A stretch of DNA of 64,000 bases from Streptomyces narbonensis (lineage in GTDB: Bacteria > Actinomycetota > Actinomycetes > Streptomycetales > Streptomycetaceae), in contig NZ_BMSF01000017.1 in NCBI RefSeq assembly GCF_014649015.1, forward strand, positions 62,001 to 126,000, given 5' to 3'. Under the pieces are notes generated by a model. It saw nothing but the letters and a program-made list of their open reading frames with translations, was not told where the DNA came from and did not search any database. Position 1 is the first letter of the stretch; every line of letters begins with the position of its first letter. This document shows, one piece after another, positions 1-8,577 of the stretch. The position numbers and the translations under genes are program-made.

Positions 1-800
1 AGGTACCCGTACGCGAAGCGTCCTTTGACGCAGGCGTGGCCTTGATTGACCGGCCCGTCCCTGGCGGGCAGGACGGCGGTGACACGGTCCTCGCGGACGA
101 CGACGTCGAGAGCGCAGCCGACTCCGCAGTAGCCGCAGGTGGTGCGCACGCGACCTGTGGGAGCCTGCCGCGAGGTGAGGCCCTGGCCGGGCCCTGGCTG
201 GGAGATCGCCCCCGTCGGGCAGGTGTCGACACATCCGCCGCAGGACACGCAGTCGGACTCGGCCCAAGGGCCGCCGGTACCGGGGGCGGCGACCGTGTCG
301 GCACCGCGCCTGGTGAGGGTGAGCGCGAAGGTGCCCTGGACGTCGGAGCACATCCGTACGCAGCGTCCGCACGCGATGCACAGGTCCTGGTCGAGTCGGA
401 CGTACGGGTGACTCTCGTCCCGGCGGTACGTGGGGTCAGCGGTCGCCGTGTCCGCCGGAATTCCCAAGGCCCGACACACCTGGGCCAGTTCGCTGTGCGC
501 ACTGTCGGCGAGCGCGTGTGGCGGCAGCGCCGAGGCGATCAGGGCGACGGCGTCCCGGCGCAGATCGCGTATGCCCTCGTCGGCGGTGACGACGGTGAGT
601 CCCGACGTGGCGGGCGTGACGCAGGCGGCGACGGTCCGCCCGTCGGCGCGGACCAGGCAGGTGCGGCAGGAGCCGGCCGGCCGGAGACGGTCGTCGTGGC
701 AGAGAGCGGGCAGGTCCGCCCCGGTGGCCCGCACCGCGTCGAGCAGGGAGGCTCCGCCCGGCAGTTCGACCCGTACGCCGTCGACATGGAGTCGTGTCAT
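1..800 (-). CDS. Formate dehydrogenase-like molybdoenzyme alpha subunit, N-terminal part (cut by window edge)
   Basis: Reading leftward from an ATG at 800, the protein begins with a 2Fe-2S ferredoxin domain (MTRLHVDGVRVELPGG, then cysteines in LCHDDRLRPAGSCRTC). A NuoG-like second segment follows, with cysteine clusters CIACGRCVRMC and CVSCGGCVDTCPTG. It then enters the molybdopterin-oxidoreductase Fe4S4 domain (TTCGYCGVGCALDV) before the window ends. This order matches the large catalytic subunit of NAD-dependent formate dehydrogenases (FdsA/FdhF type). The ATG overlaps the stop of the NuoE/F-like gene upstream (ATGA), so the two are translationally coupled. The molybdenum-site part is outside the window, so formate as substrate is inferred from the pairing with the flavoprotein subunit. 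Confidence 0.85.
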   Translation of the reverse strand, partial: MTRLHVDGVRVELPGGASLLDAVRATGADLPALCHDDRLRPAGSCRTCLVRADGRTVAACVTPATSGLTVVTADEGIRDLRRDAVALIASALPPHALADSAHSELAQVCRALGIPADTATADPTYRRDESHPYVRLDQDLCIACGRCVRMCSDVQGTFALTLTRRGADTVAAPGTGGPWAESDCVSCGGCVDTCPTGAISQPGPGQGLTSRQAPTGRVRTTCGYCGVGCALDVVVREDRVTAVLPARDGPVNQGHACVKGRFAYGY

Positions 801-2491
801 CGTTCCCATGCCTCCAAGGGCGGCCCGTAGGCTCGGGCCAGGCTACGGACGGCGGCGGGGACACGGCGGCCGAAGGCACAGAGGCTCGCCTCACCCATCA
901 GCCGTGCCAGTCGTCCGTAGGACTCCCCGGGCCCATCCTGACGCTGCGCGAGTTCGAGCCCTCGCCGGGTACCGACCCGACAGGGAGAGCAGGCTCCGCA
1001 GCTCTCGTCGGCGGCGAACTCCCAGATGTGCCCGAGAAGTTCGTACGGATCGATGTCGGCGCCGAAGGCGACCATACCGGCGTGACCGAGGGCGACACCG
1101 CGCTCGGAAAGGGCTGCCGTGGTGAGCGGGACGTCGAGCGCGGTCGCGGAGAGGAACCCGCCGAGGGGGCCGCCGATCTGGAGGGCGACGAGTTCACCGT
1201 CGCCCTTGGGACCACCACCGAACCGGGTGACGATCTCGTCCACGGGAGTGCCGAGTTCGACCTCGTAGGCCCCTGGCCGGGCGAAGCGTTCGGACAGGCA
1301 GACCAGTTTGGTGCCGGTCTCGTGCGGTACGCCGCGTCGGGCGTAGGACGCTCCGCCGTGGGCGAGGATCCAGGGCACGGCCGCCAGGGTCTCCACGTTG
1401 TTCACCACGGTCGGCATGTCCCACAGGCCGTGGTCCGTGGGGTAGGGAGGCCGGGGGCGTGCGCAGCCGCGGGCGCCTTCGAGTCGGGCGATCAGGGCGG
1501 TCTCCTCGCCGGCGACGTAGGAACCGGCGCCTTCGACGATCTCGACGAACGGCCGCGGACCGGATTCCTCCACCGAGGGGGCCAGGTCACCGGCCCCGGT
1601 CGCGCGTTCCACCGCCCGGCGCAGCCGGACCAGGGCCTTCGGATACTCGGAACGGACGAGAACGGTCCCCCGCCGGGCGCCACAGGCGAAGCAGGCCAGG
1701 GCGAGTCCCGCGAGGACGCGCTCGGGGTCCTCCTCCATGAGCAGTCGGTCGGCATACGATCCCGGGTCGCCCTCGTCCCCGTTGGCGACGACGATCGTGT
1801 CCGCCTTCCCCGCCGCCGCGGCCCACTTGTCGGCCACCGGGAACCCGGCGCCGCCGCGCCCGCGCAGTCCCGAGGCGACGATCTCCTCCTGCACGTCCTC
1901 GGGGTTCAGGCCGGTCACCACGCTGCGCCACACGTCCCAGGCGGACTGCCCTCCGGCGATGCCGGCGAGGAGGACCGGCGCACCGGTGGTATCGGTCGCG
2001 GGGATGCCCGGCGCGCGTGGTTCGGTCCGCCCGCCGAGTTGGTCGGCCACGTCGGGCCCCGCCCGGGGCGAAGTGCCGTCGAGGGCGGCTGGGCCCGCGT
2101 AGCAGTAGCCGAGGCAGTGCACGGCCTGCAGCGAGGTCGAACCCGCCTCGTCGACCGTGCCAACCCCCACCCCGAGAGCGCGTTCGACCTCCGCCAGGTG
2201 CCGACCGCCCCGCGCGGCGAAGCACGCCGCCGCGGTACACAACCGCACATGCCGCTCGCCGCGCGGGGCGGCGAGATCGGCGAAGTAGGTGGCGGGACCG
2301 AGCCCCGCGGCGGCCGGCAGTCCGGCTGCCGCCGCGACCCGGGGCGCCCACGCCTCCGGCTCTCGACTGGTGCCCGACCTGGCGTGTTCCAGCGCGGCAG
2401 GCAGCAGCCCCCCGCGCCCTCCGTGCCGTGCGGTCAACTCACGGAGCGCGTCTTGTCGCCTCCCCCGCTCCCCGGGCGTCCGACCTGCCAT
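797..2491 (-). CDS. NADH-dehydrogenase/formate dehydrogenase beta subunit, NuoE-NuoF fusion
   Basis: The protein is about 564 residues. Its N-terminal third is a thioredoxin-like 2Fe-2S (NuoE) domain with cysteines in CTAAACF and CLGYC. The rest is NuoF-like: GLRGRGGAGFP and NGDEGDPGSYADR form the FMN/NADH site, and ESCGACSPCRVG near the C-terminus ligates a 4Fe-4S cluster. Such fusions are the diaphorase subunit of soluble NAD-linked formate dehydrogenases and hydrogenases, passing electrons to NAD+. It is co-transcribed with the downstream molybdoenzyme (ATGA overlap). The start is uncertain. An in-frame ATG at 2539 would give a longer product, but that stretch matches a decayed TauE gene in another frame, so 2491 is preferred. 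Confidence 0.85.
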   Translation of the reverse strand: MAGRTPGERGRRQDALRELTARHGGRGGLLPAALEHARSGTSREPEAWAPRVAAAAGLPAAAGLGPATYFADLAAPRGERHVRLCTAAACFAARGGRHLAEVERALGVGVGTVDEAGSTSLQAVHCLGYCYAGPAALDGTSPRAGPDVADQLGGRTEPRAPGIPATDTTGAPVLLAGIAGGQSAWDVWRSVVTGLNPEDVQEEIVASGLRGRGGAGFPVADKWAAAAGKADTIVVANGDEGDPGSYADRLLMEEDPERVLAGLALACFACGARRGTVLVRSEYPKALVRLRRAVERATGAGDLAPSVEESGPRPFVEIVEGAGSYVAGEETALIARLEGARGCARPRPPYPTDHGLWDMPTVVNNVETLAAVPWILAHGGASYARRGVPHETGTKLVCLSERFARPGAYEVELGTPVDEIVTRFGGGPKGDGELVALQIGGPLGGFLSATALDVPLTTAALSERGVALGHAGMVAFGADIDPYELLGHIWEFAADESCGACSPCRVGTRRGLELAQRQDGPGESYGRLARLMGEASLCAFGRRVPAAVRSLARAYGPPLEAWER

Positions 2492-2504
2492 GCTCCCAGA
2501 GTGA

Positions 2505-2688
2505 CCGGCTGCGCCCCCGCCCGCATCCTGGCCTGCCATGGGGCGCCGGCCATGCTGAACGCGCCGAAGAGCAGCCCGGTCCGCCAGCGGACCCGCCGGG
2601 CCCGCGCGTGCGGGACCAGCGCGGCAAGACTGGTGACGCCGACCACGAACAGCGAGGTGGCGATTGCCTCCTTGGTGTCCGAGCGCAC
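2505..2688 (-). pseudogene. TauE/SafE sulfite exporter remnant
   Basis: A short open frame beginning at a GTG (2688) reads EAIATSLFVVGVTSLAALVP followed by HARARRVRWRTGLLFGAFS. These are characteristic of the second conserved helix region of TauE/SafE anion exporters, which are normally about 250 residues with 7-8 helices. The N-terminal helix and everything after about residue 60 are missing, and the 3' end runs into the start of the NuoE/F-like gene. The remnant lies just after a rhodanese gene, the usual partner of TauE in sulfite/persulfide detoxification, so it is probably the decayed second gene of that operon. Confidence 0.7.
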
Positions 2689-2769
2689 GCCCGAGTCGGG
2701 CGCGACAGTGCTGAGGCGCGGGCAGTTGCGTGCCCGAGGTGACGCGACCAGGTCCGGTGGACCTGGCGC

Positions 2770-3108
2770 TCAGGCGGCCTGAACGGCCGTACCGCGCACG
2801 AGCGGACGACCGGTGCGGGCCCAGCCCGCGGTACCACCCGCGACGGATACGGCGTCCACACCGAGCTCCGCGAGCCTTTCGGCGGCCCAGGCGCTGCGGC
2901 TGCCACTGGCGCAGATCACGTACACGGGGCGGTCGCCGGGCAGATCCCCGAGAACGGCTCCGAGCGCCGACAAGGGCGTACTGAGCGCCCCCGACACGTG
3001 GCCCGCCGCGTACTCGTCGGACTCCCGGACATCGATGACGAACGCACCCTGGGCCAGCTCGGCCGCAAGGACGTCGAGGCCTGCTTCACGCATCGAGACA
3101 TCTCTCAT
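2770..3108 (-). CDS. Single-domain rhodanese (sulfurtransferase)
   Basis: This is a 112-residue cytoplasmic rhodanese-homology domain: FVIDVRESDEYAAGHVSGA (CH2A region) and the active-site loop VICASGSRSAWAAE with the catalytic cysteine. Single-domain rhodaneses move sulfane sulfur to cyanide or thiols and are common in persulfide/sulfite stress operons. The ATG at 3108 lies within 3 bases of a GC-rich palindrome whose G-run also serves as the ribosome site. A second ATG at 3093 is possible. It is followed by a TauE remnant. Two CsoR/CstR-like operators upstream suggest control by a copper or persulfide sensor encoded elsewhere. Confidence 0.88.
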   Translation of the reverse strand: MRDVSMREAGLDVLAAELAQGAFVIDVRESDEYAAGHVSGALSTPLSALGAVLGDLPGDRPVYVICASGSRSAWAAERLAELGVDAVSVAGGTAGWARTGRPLVRGTAVQAA

Positions 3109-3110
3109 TC

Positions 3111-3129
3111 AATACCCCCCCTGGGTATT
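3111..3129. promoter_or_regulatory. CsoR/CstR-like operator, copy 1
   Basis: Perfect inverted repeat AATACCC-N5-GGGTATT just upstream of the rhodanese start. CsoR-family repressors, including the persulfide sensor CstR, bind GC-tract palindromes of the form TACCC...GGGTA. With a rhodanese and a TauE remnant downstream, a persulfide sensor is the more likely reader. No csoR/cstR gene is in the window. Confidence 0.7.
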
Positions 3130-3169
3130 TACGCACTCGACCGTAAGGGGCCGACACGGGGAAAGTCAA

Positions 3170-3185
3170 ATACCCCCTGGGGTAT
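3170..3185. promoter_or_regulatory. CsoR/CstR-like operator, copy 2
   Basis: Perfect inverted repeat ATACCC-N4-GGGTAT (equally ATACCCC-CT-GGGGTAT), 41 bases from the first copy, in the divergent region between the rhodanese gene and yjdM. It probably forms a double-site operator with copy 1. The spacer is one base shorter than in copy 1. Confidence 0.65.
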
Positions 3186-3239
3186 CCAGAGGGCCTGCCG
3201 GGGCGCGAGGGACGCCGACACGGAACGTAAAATCGCCGG

Positions 3240-3617
<378 letters not shown>

Positions 3618-3652
3618 CCGGACCTCCGCCGCGGCGACCACCCATACCCACT

Positions 3653-3672
3653 AATTGCATAATTCTGCAATT
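3653..3672. promoter_or_regulatory. Palindromic ArsR-family operator upstream of arsR-sulP
   Basis: AATTGCA-N6-TGCAATT, a perfect 7-base inverted repeat, is an AT-rich island in GC-rich DNA about 100 bases before the ArsR-family gene. SmtB/ArsR and BigR-type repressors bind such AT-rich dyads at their own promoters. It is the obvious candidate autoregulatory site. Confidence 0.65.
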
Positions 3673-3689
3673 CCATACATGATGTTTTT

Positions 3690-3719
3690 GCCGTGCCCGC
3701 AGGTAACTGCGGGCACGGC
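3690..3719. terminator. Strong 13-bp hairpin
   Basis: GCCGTGCCCGCAG-GTAA-CTGCGGGCACGGC is a perfect stem with a 4-base loop. It follows yjdM and precedes arsR. There is no U-run on the plus strand; it may act as a terminator for yjdM or as a leader structure for arsR. Confidence 0.55.
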
Positions 3720-3768
3720 GCCAACTGGCGTCTTCGCGCACGCGAGGCGATGAGGAGAGTGCTCGAGC

Positions 3769-4110
3769 GTGTCGGTTCCCCTTTACCAGGCCAAGGCCGA
3801 GTTCTTCCGGATGCTGGGACACCCGGTCCGCATCCGCATCCTTGAGCTCCTGCAGGAGGGGCCGATGGCCGTACGGGACCTCCTGGCGGCGATCGAAGTC
3901 GAACCGCCCTCGCTCTCCCAGCAGCTGGCAGTCCTGCGGCGATCGGGGATCGTGGTGTCGACCCGTGACGGAGCGACCGTCGTCTACCGGCTCGCCGGCG
4001 GCGACGTGGCCGACCTCATGCAGGCCGCCCGGCGCATCCTCACCGAGATGTTGGTGGGGCAGAACGAGCTCCTCGCCGAGCTCCAGGAGGCCGAGGTCTC
4101 ACCCCGGTGA
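3769..4110 (+). CDS. ArsR/SmtB-family repressor linked to SulP transporter
   Basis: 113-residue winged-helix regulator with a GTG start and AGGAGA about 10 bases upstream. MLGHPVRIRILELLQEGPMA is the conserved N-terminal helix pair, LSQQLAVLRRSGIV the recognition helix, and the wing reads RDGATVVYRL. It has no cysteines, so it is not an arsenic sensor of the classical type. Its stop overlaps the sulP start (GTGA), so the pair is an operon and the likely signal is sulfur species or the transported anion. The palindrome at 3653 is the probable operator. Confidence 0.88.
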   Translation: MSVPLYQAKAEFFRMLGHPVRIRILELLQEGPMAVRDLLAAIEVEPPSLSQQLAVLRRSGIVVSTRDGATVVYRLAGGDVADLMQAARRILTEMLVGQNELLAELQEAEVSPR

Positions 4111-5816
4111 ACACGGTGCCGTCCAGGTTGCGGTCCCTCCTGCCCGTGCACGCCGACTTCACCGCCATGGCCCGCAACCCACGCCGGGACCTCCTGGCCG
4201 GGCTGACCGTCGCCATCGTCGCCTTGCCGCTCGCGCTCGGCTTCGGCGTCTCCTCCGGCCTCGGCGCCGAGGCCGGCCTCGCAACCGCCGTCGTGGCAGG
4301 GGCGCTCGCCGCCCTGTTCGGCGGTTCGAACCTGCAGGTGTCCGGGCCGACCGGGGCCATGACCGTCGTCCTTGTCCCGATCGTGGCGCAGCACGGCCCC
4401 AGCGGTGTGCTCACGGTCGGGCTGATCGCCGGGCTGATCGTCGTCGGCCTCGCTGTGGCGAGGGCGGGCCGGTACATGGCATACATCCCGGCCTCCGTCG
4501 TGGAAGGCTTCACACTCGGCATCGCACTCGTCATCGGGCTTCAGCAGGTGCCGAGCGCCCTCGGTGTGCCCAAGCCCGAGGGCGAGCGGGTCCTGGAGGT
4601 GACGTGGCGCGCCCTCGCGGAATTCGTCCGGGCTCCGAACTGGACGGCCGTCGCGGTCGCGCTGGGGGTCGCCACCCTGATGCTCGTCGGCGCCCGGTGG
4701 CGGCCGGCGATCCCCTTCTCGATCGTGGCGGTGATCGCCGCGACCGTCGTCGCCCAGGTGTTCCACCTCGACAAGGCGGCACCGATCGGCGATCTGCCGG
4801 CCGGGCTCCCCGTCCCCTCCCTCGCCTTCGTGGACCTGTCGCAACTGGGTTCCCTGATCGCGCCGGCGGTGGCGGTCGCCGCCCTCGCCGCCCTGGAGTC
4901 GCTGCTCTCGGCGCAGGTCGCCGACGGCATGACCGTGGGGCAGAAGCACGACCCGGACCGGGAGCTGTTCGGTCAGGGCCTCGCCAACCTCGCGGCGCCC
5001 CTGTTCGGTGGCGTCCCGGCGACCGGCGCCATCGCCCGTACCGCGGTGAACGTCCGTACCGGCGCGTCCTCACGGCTCGCCGCACTGACCCACGCGGCGG
5101 TCCTCGCCGTCATCGTGTTCGCCGCGGCCCCACTCGTGTCGAGGATCCCCCTCGCGGCGCTCGCCGGTGTCCTGCTCGCCACCGCCGTCCGCATGGTCGA
5201 GGTCGGCTCGCTGCGGGCCATGGCGAAGGCCACCCGCTCCGATGCCGTCGTCCTGGTCCTGACGGCCGTCGCCACCCTCGCCCTGGACCTCGTGTACGCG
5301 GTGATCATCGGCTTCGTCGTCGCCGGCGGCCTCGCCCTTCGTGCCGTGGCCAAGCAGGCCCGCCTCGCCGAGGTCGACTTCACGGCCGACCTGCCGGGCG
5401 AGCACAGCGAGGAGGAACACGCCCTCCTGGTGGAGCACATCGTGGCGTACCGGATCGACGGCCCGCTCTTCTTCGCCGCCGCCCACCGCTTCCTGCTGGA
5501 ACTGACCGAGGTGGCGGACGTCCGCGTGGTGATCCTGAGGATGTCCCGGGTCACCACGATCGACGCCACCGGCGCCCTCGTTCTCAAGGACGCGGTCGAG
5601 AAGCTCAACCGGCGCGGCATCGCCGTCATGGCCTCCGGCATACGCCCGGGCCAGCGGCAGGCTCTCGAATCCGTGGGGCCGCTCGAACTGTTGCGGCTCG
5701 AAGGAAGGGACTTCGCCACCACTCCCGAGGCGATCGCCGGGGCCCGCGCGCACCTCCGGGGCACCGGCATCCTGGCCGACACACCAGCGCGGCAGCCCTG
5801 CGAGACCACCGAGTAG
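4107..5816 (+). CDS. SulP-family anion transporter with STAS domain
   Basis: 569 residues. The N-terminal part has the SulP signature (RRDLLAGLTVAIVALPLALG; then GGSNLQVSGPTGAMTVVL), with about 10-12 membrane helices to residue about 425. The cytoplasmic C-terminal STAS domain (AYRIDGPLFFAAAHRFL, VTTIDATGALVLKDAV) is complete. SulP proteins carry sulfate, bicarbonate or other anions; substrate cannot be read from sequence. It is co-transcribed with an ArsR-family regulator. A second, decayed SulP gene lies at 11.5-12.3 kb. Confidence 0.9.
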   Translation: MNTVPSRLRSLLPVHADFTAMARNPRRDLLAGLTVAIVALPLALGFGVSSGLGAEAGLATAVVAGALAALFGGSNLQVSGPTGAMTVVLVPIVAQHGPSGVLTVGLIAGLIVVGLAVARAGRYMAYIPASVVEGFTLGIALVIGLQQVPSALGVPKPEGERVLEVTWRALAEFVRAPNWTAVAVALGVATLMLVGARWRPAIPFSIVAVIAATVVAQVFHLDKAAPIGDLPAGLPVPSLAFVDLSQLGSLIAPAVAVAALAALESLLSAQVADGMTVGQKHDPDRELFGQGLANLAAPLFGGVPATGAIARTAVNVRTGASSRLAALTHAAVLAVIVFAAAPLVSRIPLAALAGVLLATAVRMVEVGSLRAMAKATRSDAVVLVLTAVATLALDLVYAVIIGFVVAGGLALRAVAKQARLAEVDFTADLPGEHSEEEHALLVEHIVAYRIDGPLFFAAAHRFLLELTEVADVRVVILRMSRVTTIDATGALVLKDAVEKLNRRGIAVMASGIRPGQRQALESVGPLELLRLEGRDFATTPEAIAGARAHLRGTGILADTPARQPCETTE

Positions 5817-5824
5817 CCCGCACG

Positions 5825-6040
5825 ATGACCTCGGCCCCGAACCCTCTCGAGGCCGCCCACCACCTCCGTACGCTGCCGGGCCGGACGTACGGCCCGCACG
5901 ACGCGGTGCTGCGGATCACCCCACCGCCCCTGACCGGCGCCGGCGTCGGTGGCCGGCCGGCCGTCGCGGCGGCGGCCCGGCGACTCGCGACCGGGGGCGC
6001 GGGCTCGAACTCGCCGCCGTCCCCGCGGCCGGATCACTGA
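5825..6040 (+). CDS. Small hypothetical protein (doubtful)
   Basis: A 71-residue frame from an ATG 8 bases after the sulP stop: MTSAPNPLEAAHHLRTLPGR, then a Pro/Ala/Gly-rich tail. No ribosome site is clear and no family was recognised. It could be a remnant or noncoding; convergent with the SHOCT gene that ends at 6051. Confidence 0.25.
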   Translation: MTSAPNPLEAAHHLRTLPGRTYGPHDAVLRITPPPLTGAGVGGRPAVAAAARRLATGGAGSNSPPSPRPDH

Positions 6041-6050
6041 GCACGGCGCC

Positions 6051-6305
6051 TCATGTTCCACCGCCTCGCAGGGCGCTCAGCCGTCTGCGGTACTCCTCCT
6101 CGTCGATCTCGCCCCGCGCCAGCCGTTCTCCCAGCAGCTGCTCGGGCCGCGTGACCTCGGGTACCGACGGCCTCACGGAGGCGCGGTCCAGTGTGCGGAA
6201 GAGCATCACCACCACGGTGATCAGCAGTGCCCAGAAGAGCAGCATGCCGGCCGACATGGCAAACCATCCCCATCCGTTCATACCGTCGCCGTACCAGAAC
6301 ATCAT
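6051..6305 (-). CDS. SHOCT-domain small membrane protein
   Basis: 84 residues. A Trp/Gly-rich N-terminus leads into one hydrophobic helix (MLLFWALLITVVVMLF). The C-terminus is a SHOCT domain (EQLLGERLARGEIDEEEYRR), a short oligomerisation motif often found at the end of small membrane proteins. Function is unknown. ATG at 6305; a second ATG is the next codon. Confidence 0.85.
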   Translation of the reverse strand: MMFWYGDGMNGWGWFAMSAGMLLFWALLITVVVMLFRTLDRASVRPSVPEVTRPEQLLGERLARGEIDEEEYRRRLSALRGGGT

Positions 6306-6497
6306 CGTGAGTCACGCTCCCCTCTCGGCGGTCGGCCCCACACGTTCACCGTCCGTCAGGGAGGGTCTCCGTGTACAGGTCCGACCGGCCCTGGCGAGGG
6401 GGGCCGGGCAGCCCTGGAAACGGCTCGCCCGACGACGGAGGCTGTAGCCCAAGGAGCAAGGTCACGGGACCGCCGCACCGGCTGTCAGGAGGACGCC

Positions 6498-7715
6498 GTG
6501 ATCCCGAGAACCGGGGCATCACCCCGTACACACGCAACCCCACGGCCCGGTCCCATGCTGTTCCTGGCCACGACCGGATTCCTGCTCTGCTTCTGGGCCT
6601 GGGCGCTTCTCGCCCCGTTGGGGCCAAGGCTGCGGGAGGAACTCGGCCTCGACTCCTTCCAGCAGTCCCTCGTCGTCGCGGTCCCGGTCGTCGTCGGTGC
6701 CCTCGGCCGTATCCCCGCGGGTGCGCTCACCGACCACTGGGGAGCACGACGGGTCTTCCCGCTCGTCGCCGGACTGACGGTCCTGCCGGTGCTGTACCTG
6801 GGGCATCTGGCCGACTCGCCGGCAGAGGTTCTGGTGGGCGGCTTCTTCCTCGGGCTCGGAGGAACGACGTTCGCCGTGGGCGTGCCCTTCGTCAACGCCT
6901 GGTATCCGCCGGAGCACCGGGGCATGGCTCTCGGGCTGTTCGGCATCGGCACCGGCGGGACAGCCGTGTCCGCGTTCACGACCGTCCAGCTGTCCGATGC
7001 CGTCGGGTCGTCGTTCCCGTTCGACCTCGTGGCAGCCTGCCTCACCGTGTATGCCGTGGCCGCCTGGTCGCTGCTCCGTGACAAACCAGGGCGTGCGGTC
7101 GCCCCCGGGTCCATGGCCACGCGTACCGCGCTGGCGCTGCGCCTTCCGGCCACCTGGCAGCTGGCCTTCCTGTACGCCGTGTCCTTCGGCGGGTTCGTCG
7201 CGTTCAGCGTCTACCTCCCCACCTACCTCACCCAGGCATACGCACTCGGTCGCTCCGACGCCGCTCTGCGGACCGCCGGCTTCGTCGTCCTCGCGGTGGC
7301 CATGCGCCCCGTGGGCGGCTGGCTGTCCGACCGCACTGATCCCGTTCGTGTGCTGACGGTGACGTACGGGCTGGTCGCCTCAGGCGCTCTGGTCGCCGCG
7401 TTCGAGGCGGAGCTGGTCACCGTCGGCACGGCGGCCTTCCTGACAATGGCCGCGGGTCTGGGTGCAGGCTCCGGCGCGGTGTTCGCGCTCGTCGCCCGCC
7501 TCGTGGCGCCCGAGAGGGTGGGCGCGGTGACGGGTGTCGTAGGGGCCGCGGGTGGTCTCGGCGGGTTCTTCCCGCCTCTCGTGATGGGCGCGGTCGAGGG
7601 CGCCACCGGCGACTACACATGGGGATTCGTCCTCCTCGTCGTCACGGCGGCAGGCGCGGCGACCCTGGCCGCCACCACCGTCCGGCGACGCGCCCGGGCG
7701 ACTCCGGGCACCTGA
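6498..7715 (+). CDS. NarK-like nitrate/nitrite MFS transporter
   Basis: 405 residues from a GTG at 6498 with AGGAGG five bases upstream, which fixes the start. Twelve predicted helices. The nitrate/nitrite porter signature region is GGTTFAVGVPFVNAWYPPEH followed by RGMALGLFGIGTGG, and the matching C-terminal segment is MAAGLGAGSGAVFALVARL. The family imports nitrate or exports nitrite. No nitrate reductase gene is near, so direction and partner are unknown; the formate dehydrogenase pair at the left edge could supply electrons to nitrate respiration. Confidence 0.85.
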   Translation: MIPRTGASPRTHATPRPGPMLFLATTGFLLCFWAWALLAPLGPRLREELGLDSFQQSLVVAVPVVVGALGRIPAGALTDHWGARRVFPLVAGLTVLPVLYLGHLADSPAEVLVGGFFLGLGGTTFAVGVPFVNAWYPPEHRGMALGLFGIGTGGTAVSAFTTVQLSDAVGSSFPFDLVAACLTVYAVAAWSLLRDKPGRAVAPGSMATRTALALRLPATWQLAFLYAVSFGGFVAFSVYLPTYLTQAYALGRSDAALRTAGFVVLAVAMRPVGGWLSDRTDPVRVLTVTYGLVASGALVAAFEAELVTVGTAAFLTMAAGLGAGSGAVFALVARLVAPERVGAVTGVVGAAGGLGGFFPPLVMGAVEGATGDYTWGFVLLVVTAAGAATLAATTVRRRARATPGT

Positions 7716-7828
7716 CCATCGGCAGCGTAGGAGTTCTCACGAGCCTCTCGGTGATCCGGCGATTGGGCCGTTCGGCCCGCCCGCGGGACCTGGGTGGCCG
7801 TAGCCGCCGGTTCCCTCCGGCGGTTGGT

Positions 7829-8575
7829 ATGGAAGACATGAACGCCGACCAGGGGCTCCTCGTCGCCACCGGGGTACGCAAGACCTACCGGACGGGCTCC
7901 GTCGAGGTCACAGCCCTGCTCGATCTGGATCTCGTCGTGTGTCACGGGGAGATGGTGGCGGTCACGGGCCCGTCCGGCTCCGGGAAGACCACGCTCCTGA
8001 ACTGTCTGTCCGGGCTCGACGACATCGACGCCGGCCGGGTCGAGGTCGACGGCCACGATCTGTTCGCGATGTCGGACGCGGCGCGCACGGAGCACCGGGC
8101 CCGCACGATGGGGTTCGTCTTCCAGGCGTTCAACCTCATCCCCGTCTTCTCCGCGGTGGAGAACGTCGAGCTGCCCCTGCTGCTGGTGGGCACGCGGCCG
8201 CGCGAGGCGCGTCGCAGGGCTCTGGAGATGCTCGACCGGGTGGGCCTCGGCCACCGGGTCGAGCACCGGCCGAGTGAGATGTCCGGGGGTGAACAGCAGC
8301 GGGTGACCATCGCCCGCGCCCTGGCCGGACGACCGGCCATCGTGTGGGCGGACGAACCCACGGGCAACCTCGACAGCGCGATGGCCGACCAGGTCATGGA
8401 CCTGCTGTGCGAGCTCAACCGGGACGAGGGCCAGACGATCGTCCTGGTCACCCACGACAGCGCCATCGGCGCCCGCGTCCCCCGGCTGATCCGCATGCGC
8501 GACGGGCGGCTCGTCGACGACGTCGGCCAGACCGTCAGGGCCCGAGCCCCGATCCCCGACGTCCCCATGGGCTGA
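7829..8575 (+). CDS. ABC transporter ATPase, MacB/LolD type
   Basis: About 248 residues. Walker A GPSGSGKTT, signature MSGGEQQRV, Walker B IVWADEPTGNLD and H-loop VTHDS are all intact, and the GNLDSA after Walker B is typical of the MacB/LolD/FtsE group. The start is either 7829 or 7838; both are in frame. Two bases separate it from the FtsX-type permease, so the pair forms one exporter (lipids, peptides or antibiotics). Confidence 0.92.
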   Translation: MEDMNADQGLLVATGVRKTYRTGSVEVTALLDLDLVVCHGEMVAVTGPSGSGKTTLLNCLSGLDDIDAGRVEVDGHDLFAMSDAARTEHRARTMGFVFQAFNLIPVFSAVENVELPLLLVGTRPREARRRALEMLDRVGLGHRVEHRPSEMSGGEQQRVTIARALAGRPAIVWADEPTGNLDSAMADQVMDLLCELNRDEGQTIVLVTHDSAIGARVPRLIRMRDGRLVDDVGQTVRARAPIPDVPMG

Positions 8576-8577
8576 TC

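Noticed and set aside
3842..6040. Long open frame (over 700 codons) across arsR and sulP in another reading frame
   Set aside because: Arg/Pro/Gly-rich composition and complete overlap with two recognisable genes; a product of high GC.
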